10,817 bases of DNA. It comes from an uncultured Eubacteriales bacterium (GTDB taxonomy: Bacteria > Bacillota > Clostridia > Oscillospirales > Acutalibacteraceae). The number at the start of each line of letters is the position of its first letter. Position 1 is the stretch's first letter. The notes beneath the pieces were generated by a model. It did no database searches and was not told the DNA's origin. It saw nothing but the letters and a program-made list of their open reading frames with translations. The DNA lies in the NCBI GenBank assembly GCA_900321515.1, contig ONWI01000201.1, forward strand, positions 1-10,817, in the 5' to 3' direction. The position numbers were made by a program, and so were the translations under genes. Below, piece after piece: positions 6,184-10,817 of this stretch.

Positions 6184-8490
6184 TCAGCGTATTGCGTTGA
6201 TCCTTCTGCCGGAAAACTTGATGTTGAAGAGCTTGCCGCTGAGATTGATCTTGAAGCGCTCGTATCTCTCGGAATATCCGGAGTTGATCTGCTCAACAGA
6301 GAGACAGCCGCGCCTGCTGACGAATCTGTAGACATTGTATTCGCCGTTGCGGTAGGCAAAATCGGTTCCGTTGTCCTGATAATGCAGATATTCGCCGTCG
6401 CCGCCGTAAACGACGAGTTCCAGACAGTCAACCTTCTTTTCCCCGACATAATTCATGACCGGCCACATGGGAAGCACCGCGCCTTCGCGGACGTAGATCG
6501 GGCAGGTGTCAAGAGGAGCCTCGCGGACAATGCGCGCGCCGCCCGGGAATTTCTCGCCCGTATGGAAGTCGTACCAGTTGCAGTTTTTGGGAAGGTAGAC
6601 ATCGCGGCTGACTTTCCCCTGATCGACAATGGGAGCGACCATCAGCCATTGTCCCACCATGAACTGATCGTTGATCTCAAGCACGTTTTTGTCCTTCTGA
6701 AATTCCAGGACGAGCGGACGGAACACCGGCAGTCCCGTGCTCTCGGTCTCGTGGAAGCAGTCGTATATATAAGGGAGCAGTCTGTAGCGCAGGCGAATGT
6801 ATTTGCGGCAGATTTCGAGTGTCTGCCGGTCAAAAGCCCACGGTTCCTGATGGCGGGTGCCCTTGGCGGAGTGATTGCGGAAAAGAGGCGTAAAACATCC
6901 GAGCTGGGTCCAGCGGCAGAGCAATTCGGGAGTGCAGTCCGAGCCGAAGCCGCCCACGTCCGAACCGATGAACGCCATTCCGCTCAGACCCACACTGCAC
7001 ATCTGGGCTATGGAATAGCGCAGATGTGACCAGTGGCTCTGATTGTCACCGGTCCAGCCGGTCGTGTATTTCTGAGCGCCGCTGTAACACGCGCGTGTTA
7101 TCACAAAGGGACGTTTGCCGGTGTGACGTTTTATGCCCTCGTAAGTCGCCTTGGACATAAGCGAACCGTAGACGTTGTGCATTTCCGCGTGGGTGGTTTT
7201 GCGTTCCTCATCGAAGAAAACGACGTCCTGAGGTATTTCTCCGCGGAAGCTCGCCGGCTCATTCATGTCGTTCCAGATGCCCGCAACGCCGTCGTCAGTC
7301 ATAATCCGCTGATTGTCCGCCCACCAGTTGCGCACGGCGCGCCGTCCGAAATCCGGGAATACCGAATCGCCCGGCCAGACGACGTTTTCATAAACCGAGC
7401 CGGCGGTATCGTGCACGAAGAAATCGTTCTTTACACCGTCGTCATAGATCGAATAACCCTTCTCCTTTTTCACGCCGGGGTCGATGATGGTTACCAGTTT
7501 GAAGCCGTGTTTTGCCAGGGAATCGATCATTTCCCTGTGCTGGGGATACTGTTTTTCGCCCCATGTAAAGACCTTGAAATTGTCCATGTAATCAATGTCA
7601 CAGTAGAGCACGTCACAGGGAATCTCATTCTTTCTCATGCTCTTGGCGACATACATAAGTTCGTCGCAATTTTCGTAAGACCAGCGGCACTGCTGATAGC
7701 CCAGTGTCCAGAGCTGGGGCAGGGGTGTGGTTCCCGTGAGATATGTATATCCGCTCACGACGTCCTTTATGGAGTCGCCGGAGATAAGATAATAGTCGAG
7801 ATTGCCGTCGTCCGCGGAAAATGAATAGTAGCCCGTGTTTTCCTTGCCGAGATCGAACTGCGTGCGATGATGATTGTCAAAAAAAATGCCGTAATCCACT
7901 TTTTCGCGGTGAATAATTACAAAGGGGATTGATTTGTAGAGACTGCGCATGGATTCGTAATGCGGGTCAGGAATATCGCTGTTCCACATTTCAAATTGAT
8001 AGCCCTTCTTGTTGAGGAAATTGTACTTGTCGCCCAGGCCGTAAAAATACTCGTCGCCCTCCATGCATTTAAGGACTTCAATCTTGTGATGCGCTATGCT
8101 GTCGGACATAGCGTGGCCCTCCATGCGCGCTTGTTCAATAGCCTCCTGAGAAATGACCGCCGCGCCCTGCGCTTCGCGAACGCCCTTGTAGTCACGGCAT
8201 ATCAGGGTGCCGTCGGACTGCATGAATTTGATGAGGAAGTTGTCATAGACGTAAATCGCCAGCTTGGAGGTCGAGATGACCATATAATTGCCCACCATAT
8301 TGGCGATGATGTGGACGTTTTTGGACTTGTCGCCCTCTATAGCAAAGGAATGGCTGCATTCGGGCTTGAACGGACAGAATACGTTTATAATATCCTCCGT
8401 AACTGCAGTGATGTAGCCCACAGCATTTTCAAAAGTTATTTCAACCCGGCTTCCCTCTGTGTTGAAGGATTTTATCCTTCCGTAATTCAT
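6184..8490 (-). CDS. Glycoside hydrolase family 31, probable alpha-glucosidase
   Basis: Retaining alpha-glycosidase that releases sugar, most likely glucose, from the non-reducing end of alpha-linked oligosaccharides. Of 768 residues, the N-terminal beta domain runs to about 250 and the (beta/alpha)8 barrel from about 255. The nucleophile motif is GIWNDMNEP with D408. The acid/base is D482 in GWTGDN, and FIGSDVGGF follows at 508-515. C-terminal beta domains include the PIYVREGAVLPMWP region at 664-677. No signal peptide is seen, so it should act in the cytosol on imported oligosaccharides. ATG 8490 has CGGAGG 11 bases upstream. No sugar transporter or regulator lies beside it. Alpha-xylosidase or another GH31 specificity cannot be excluded; the WNDMNEP signature favours alpha-glucosidase. 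Confidence 0.93.
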   Translation of the reverse strand: MNYGRIKSFNTEGSRVEITFENAVGYITAVTEDIINVFCPFKPECSHSFAIEGDKSKNVHIIANMVGNYMVISTSKLAIYVYDNFLIKFMQSDGTLICRDYKGVREAQGAAVISQEAIEQARMEGHAMSDSIAHHKIEVLKCMEGDEYFYGLGDKYNFLNKKGYQFEMWNSDIPDPHYESMRSLYKSIPFVIIHREKVDYGIFFDNHHRTQFDLGKENTGYYSFSADDGNLDYYLISGDSIKDVVSGYTYLTGTTPLPQLWTLGYQQCRWSYENCDELMYVAKSMRKNEIPCDVLYCDIDYMDNFKVFTWGEKQYPQHREMIDSLAKHGFKLVTIIDPGVKKEKGYSIYDDGVKNDFFVHDTAGSVYENVVWPGDSVFPDFGRRAVRNWWADNQRIMTDDGVAGIWNDMNEPASFRGEIPQDVVFFDEERKTTHAEMHNVYGSLMSKATYEGIKRHTGKRPFVITRACYSGAQKYTTGWTGDNQSHWSHLRYSIAQMCSVGLSGMAFIGSDVGGFGSDCTPELLCRWTQLGCFTPLFRNHSAKGTRHQEPWAFDRQTLEICRKYIRLRYRLLPYIYDCFHETESTGLPVFRPLVLEFQKDKNVLEINDQFMVGQWLMVAPIVDQGKVSRDVYLPKNCNWYDFHTGEKFPGGARIVREAPLDTCPIYVREGAVLPMWPVMNYVGEKKVDCLELVVYGGDGEYLHYQDNGTDFAYRNGEYNVYRFVSRRGCLSVEQINSGYSERYERFKINLSGKLFNIKFSGRRINAIR

Positions 8491-8543
8491 ATGTAAATCA
8501 GCCTCCGTTATAATTAATTTTTGGGAATATATCTGCTGATTAC

Positions 8544-8572
8544 ATTATAACAAATATTTTTTCAAATATCAA
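8544..8572 (-). promoter_or_regulatory. Promoter of the GH31 gene with extended -10
   Basis: On the minus strand TTGATA (8572-8567) and TATAAT (8549-8544) are 17 bases apart, and TGT precedes the -10, giving an extended TGnTATAAT. The predicted start is near 8537, about 47 bases before the ATG. No catabolite-responsive element was recognised. Confidence 0.75.
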
Positions 8573-8625
8573 GAAAAACAGACATGTCTTATAAATACAA
8601 TATTATAACTCCGCTCAAAGAGTTA

Positions 8626-8723
8626 GGAACTGTGCAGAATTTAATCCGTCGTTTATTGCGAAGAATAAAGTGTCCTTCGGCATTCTGACGAGCTAAATGC
8701 ATTCATTATTTCTGCACAGTTAC
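8626..8723. mobile_element. 98-bp MITE-like element with terminal inverted repeats
   Basis: AACTGTGCAGAA at 8628-8639 is repeated exactly in inverted form at 8710-8721. Adding two outer bases gives 14-bp ends with one mismatch (GG versus GT). The trinucleotide TTA lies directly outside both ends (8623-8625 and 8724-8726), which looks like a 3-bp target duplication. The interior has no usable reading frame but can fold (TTTATT with AATAAA, CGTC with GACG). TNA duplications are known from some IS5-group elements, so a non-autonomous derivative of that kind is conceivable. It sits between the EamA relic and the GH31 promoter. Confidence 0.6.
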
Positions 8724-8735
8724 TTACCCTCGCGG

Positions 8736-8939
8736 TCATCGTTTTCCCGAACGCAATGAATCAGATACCTTTGCCAAAGAATGCTGTTCAAGTAATACAG
8801 ATACGAAATACTGCCACTTCAAATGCTCATTCAAAAGAAGCGCCGCAAACATGACTCCCAAAACAGGTATCAGCGCATTATTGATAGCGATCTCACTGAA
8901 TTGTGGGGTAAGTCTTATCTCAGAGAATGAATGGAAGTA
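8736..8939 (-). pseudogene. C-terminal relic of an EamA/DMT-type transporter
   Basis: The minus strand has an open frame that ends at a TGA (8738-8736) and reads IAINNALIPVLGVMFAALLL followed by NEHLKWQYFVSVLL. This strongly resembles the last two membrane helices of EamA-family (drug/metabolite superfamily) transporters, where a NALIPVxGVxFAxLxLxE motif is common. About 65 codons remain; a full member has about 280-310. There is no start codon with a ribosome binding site. After SVLL the sequence leaves the family pattern and ends in a hydrophilic tail. The left boundary at 8939 is arbitrary, just past the hydrolase stop. It is read as a decayed remnant with no function, beside the MITE-like element. 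Confidence 0.5.
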
Positions 8940-8941
8940 TA

Positions 8942-10036
8942 TTACTTCACATTCGCGTCGTAGAACGCGAGGAATTTTGCGAATAAATCCTGATCAAGCG
9001 AATGACTGAATCTTGCTCTGTCGAGATGCTGATGAATGTAGTCCGCTTTGTCCTTCGCGAATCGCTCCTTGTTTTCGGACGCCTGAATGTCGTAATCCAG
9101 CGCATCGCGCCACTTGTCAAATTCCGCGTTGAATTCGTTGCTATATGTTTTGTCGTTGTATACGGAGCTGTGACCGCTGTTTTCAAGACGCAGGAATGTA
9201 AACCGCGGGTCGTTCTTGTATGTCTGATAATAAAGATCAAGACCGTATTCGATCGGAACCACATCGTCGTCGGCGCTGTGCACAATCATGATTTTCGCTT
9301 GGCTGGCGGCAAATCCGTCCATGGCGGTATTAGTTGCGTATTTGCCATAGTAAATCCATTCATGCAGCTTTACAAATGGCATCATAGTGTAAATGCCGTC
9401 ACCAGCTTCATGCTTGCCTCCCCCTTCAAAAAGATCCGAGGAGGAATTGCTGCCGGAACATTCAATGACCGCCTTGACTTCGGGGTGGAAGGTCAGCACA
9501 CTGCATACGCTGTAGCCGCCCCAGCTGTGTCCGAAAAGACCGACAGGCAGATCGGGGAAGTTGCCGCTCTCTTCCACAAAAGTGATCGCATGGTCGAGAT
9601 CAGCCGAACCCTGCGGGAAGCCGCCGACGCCTTCGCCTTCGCTTTCGTCGCACGCGGTGGCGTCATAGGCAAAGACATAATATCCGTTTCGGGCGAAATA
9701 ATCAACGCAGTCCATGTAGGAATTATGACCGCCGCCGAATCCGTGGGCGAACACGATAATGCCGTGCTGCCCTTCACCGACGCTGTAGAGATATCCCTTA
9801 AGCTTCTGCCCCTTGTCGGAAGTGAATTCATACCCCTTCCGGCTGAGTCCTTCAAAGTCATCAATACGGAGCGTATAGGGCTCGTAGCTCTCAAACCGCT
9901 TATTAGTGATGCTGTCGTATATCATCACGGAAAGCGCCCACCAACCGGCGATCATCAAAGCGATGATACACGCAAAAATAGTGAGCAGTATTTTTCCGAC
10001 GGATTTCTTGGATTTTTTTGATTTTTCTTTTTTCAT
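8942..10036 (-). CDS. Membrane-anchored alpha/beta hydrolase
   Basis: Serine hydrolase of the alpha/beta fold, probably an esterase, acyltransferase or peptidase-like enzyme; the substrate is not evident. In the 364-residue form there is a Lys/Ser-rich N-terminus, one membrane helix at about 14-37, and an outward-facing catalytic domain from about 55 to 305. HGFGGG (98-103) forms the oxyanion region. GHSWGG carries the nucleophile S171, D257 lies in HSADDDVVP, and H289 in NSGHS completes the triad. The last 60 residues are a charged helical tail. ATG 10036 was chosen because AGGAG lies 9 bases upstream; ATG 10042, two codons earlier, leaves only 3 bases. The gene stands alone between relics. 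The family is common in Clostridia as a DUF-like single gene. Confidence 0.88.
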   Translation of the reverse strand: MKKEKSKKSKKSVGKILLTIFACIIALMIAGWWALSVMIYDSITNKRFESYEPYTLRIDDFEGLSRKGYEFTSDKGQKLKGYLYSVGEGQHGIIVFAHGFGGGHNSYMDCVDYFARNGYYVFAYDATACDESEGEGVGGFPQGSADLDHAITFVEESGNFPDLPVGLFGHSWGGYSVCSVLTFHPEVKAVIECSGSNSSSDLFEGGGKHEAGDGIYTMMPFVKLHEWIYYGKYATNTAMDGFAASQAKIMIVHSADDDVVPIEYGLDLYYQTYKNDPRFTFLRLENSGHSSVYNDKTYSNEFNAEFDKWRDALDYDIQASENKERFAKDKADYIHQHLDRARFSHSLDQDLFAKFLAFYDANVK

Positions 10037-10084
10037 CGTCATTTTCTCCTTTCAAAATATTCAGAAAATTTATAATTTATTTTC

Positions 10085-10113
10085 ATTATATCATTATTAT
10101 TATAAAAAGTCAA
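10085..10113 (-). promoter_or_regulatory. Promoter of the alpha/beta hydrolase gene
   Basis: On the minus strand TTGACT (10113-10108) and TATAAT (10090-10085) are 17 bases apart, and TGA precedes the -10, giving a perfect extended -10. The leader would be about 42 bases. The -35 lies at the edge of the transposase relic. Confidence 0.75.
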
Positions 10114-10482
10114 GTGCCGTAAACGCGGTGTCAAGAAACTTCGTAAGGCAATCAGACGGCAGCTTCAATATGTCCGGCGTGACCTTGGATATATGGATGA
10201 TTGAAGTGCGACGACGTAGAGCGCAGATTCAGCGTTGCGAAGCGTAAATTCGGTCTTGGTTTGTTGCACACTAAACGGGAAGATACCACCAGAATTTCTA
10301 TTGTTCTCAGTGTGATTGCTATGAACATCAGCCGCCTCGTGGCGATGTTTTTGAGATTTGGTTTTCAATTATTCAATCCTTTTTTTCCTTTGTGCCATGC
10401 TTTCCGCTCTTCAATATTTTCACTTTTCAGCGTGTCAAGGTTTCAGGAAAAACAACTGATAGTTTGTTTTGGAAATAACTGA
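10109..10482 (+). pseudogene. Transposase relic, IS1182-type, internally deleted and frameshifted
   Basis: Two pieces of one transposase lie in different frames. Piece one (about 10118-10201) reads KKLRKAIRRQLQYVRRDLGY then MDD, ending at TGA 10202-10204. This matches the middle region of IS1182-like (IS5-superfamily, DDE) transposases. Piece two (about 10207-10350, open to TGA 10480-10482) reads DVERRFSVAKRKFGLGLLHT then KREDTTRISIVL, the conserved C-terminal block containing the catalytic Glu region. In intact members the two blocks are separated by roughly a hundred or more residues; here they abut. The catalytic core and the N-terminal part are therefore missing. The tail after about 10350 is Phe-rich and may be the native end. 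No terminal inverted repeats were identified. The relic is inactive. Confidence 0.7.
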
Positions 10483-10489
10483 TAAAAGG

Positions 10490-10518
10490 TTGAAATAATC
10501 TTCTGTTCGGCTTATAAT
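10490..10518 (+). promoter_or_regulatory. Sigma-A promoter of the sensor/substrate-binding gene
   Basis: TTGAAA (10490-10495) and TATAAT (10513-10518) are separated by exactly 17 bases. Transcription would begin near 10525, about 28 bases before ATG 10553, which also has GAGGAG at 10539-10544. Confidence 0.75.
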
Positions 10519-10552
10519 AATGTCAGATAGTAGATGGCGAGGAGAAGATAGT

Positions 10553-10817
10553 ATGAAACAACTTCGTAAAACAGTTATTATTATGGTGTGCTGTATTATG
10601 GCACTTGCCGCTTTTCCGACTTATTATTTTGTCGGGGCGGAAGACAATGCGGAACACAAAGTGGTGCGCGTCGGATGGTATGAATCGCCGTTTAATCTCA
10701 TCGACCAGTACGGCAGACGCTCCGGTTATGCATACACTATCCACAACTTAGTGAAATTAACTCCCTCCGTCTCGCCTACGGCGAGCCACCTCCCTCAAAG
10801 AGGGAGGCAATATCCGG
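10553..10817 (+). pseudogene. Start of secreted substrate-binding/sensor gene, interrupted by a repeat
   Basis: Residues 1-29 are a signal peptide or membrane anchor (MKQLRKTVIIMVCCIMALAA, then a polar segment). Residues 36-61 include KVVRVGWYESPFNLIDQYGR and then RSGYAY. That is the typical opening of the family-3 solute-binding domain found at the front of clostridial sensor proteins, often followed by GGDEF/EAL or histidine-kinase domains. After Y61 (ending at 10735) the family normally continues with a conserved helix and CxYTGW-like segment; here homology stops and a palindromic repeat follows. The frame stays open to the window edge at 88 residues, read through the repeat by chance. The promoter and ribosome binding site are intact. 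It may resume after the repeat outside the window. The identity of the downstream output domain is unknown. Confidence 0.6.
10759..10809. repeat. Nested palindromic repeat (REP/MITE-like), at window edge
   Basis: There are three palindromic parts: CTCCCTCC (10761-10768), the hairpin CTCGCC-TAC-GGCGAG (10771-10785) and the hairpin CCTCCCTC-AAA-GAGGGAGG (10789-10807). The first block can instead pair with the last, giving a nested cruciform. I recall similar CTCCCTCCGTC...CCACCTCCCT elements as abundant dispersed repeats in gut Firmicutes genomes. The left end may begin a little earlier, at about 10744-10750. It interrupts the sensor gene. Confidence 0.7.

Noticed and set aside
6181..7824. Plus-strand open frames of 282 and 263 codons opposite the GH31 gene
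   Set aside because: They are mirror frames of a gene with full catalytic motifs, and they show no domain signature or ribosome binding site.
8580..8589. Perfect 10-bp palindrome AGACATGTCT just upstream of the GH31 -35
   Set aside because: Palindromes of this length are expected several times by chance in 10 kb, and it matches no operator I know. It was not listed as a regulatory site.
9002..10021. Plus-strand open frame of 339 codons opposite the hydrolase
   Set aside because: It is the antisense shadow of the alpha/beta hydrolase, whose triad and promoter are clear.
10165..10368. Minus-strand open frame of 67 codons over the transposase relic
   Set aside because: The plus strand carries clear transposase similarity; the minus frame has no start context or family match.

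Overview
The window looks like a chromosomal segment of an endospore-forming member of the Clostridia (Bacillota), probably an Oscillospirales/Ruminococcaceae-type anaerobe. The case rests on SpoIIE, the clostridial family DUF4364, a CpXC protein, AG-rich ribosome binding sites before almost every gene, and GC-rich genes separated by very AT-rich spacers. A palindromic repeat of a kind I associate with gut Firmicutes lies at the right edge. The lineage is an inference; the window holds no 16S rRNA or similar marker.

Layout, left to right. At 1-149 is the 3' part of the RNase P RNA gene (rnpB), cut by the window start, followed by a hairpin. Next come a Nudix hydrolase (254-853, +) and a convergent DUF4364 winged-helix-type protein (908-1507, -). 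A 200-bp AT-rich divergent spacer with promoters on both strands leads to a CpXC zinc-ribbon protein (1710-2438, +). A strong bidirectional terminator separates that gene from mltG (2528-3577, -), an endolytic murein transglycosylase. mltG is transcribed divergently from spoIIE (3778-6111, +), the sporulation phosphatase that activates sigma-F. Another hairpin terminator follows, then a GH31 alpha-glucosidase (6184-8490, -) with its own promoter.

From about 8.6 kb onward the sequence is scarred. There is a 98-bp MITE-like element with terminal inverted repeats and a TTA duplication, and a decayed C-terminal piece of an EamA-type transporter. An intact membrane-anchored alpha/beta hydrolase follows (8942-10036, -). 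Beyond it lie an internally deleted, frameshifted IS1182-type transposase relic and the start of a secreted substrate-binding/sensor gene (10553 onward), whose conserved sequence stops where a nested palindromic repeat begins.

The genes are mostly single transcription units, each with its own promoter. The housekeeping part (rnpB, mltG, spoIIE) concerns RNA processing, cell wall synthesis and sporulation. The right third is a small accessory region shaped by small mobile elements. I saw no CRISPR array, tRNA, prophage or defence system, and nothing that amounts to a new multi-gene system.
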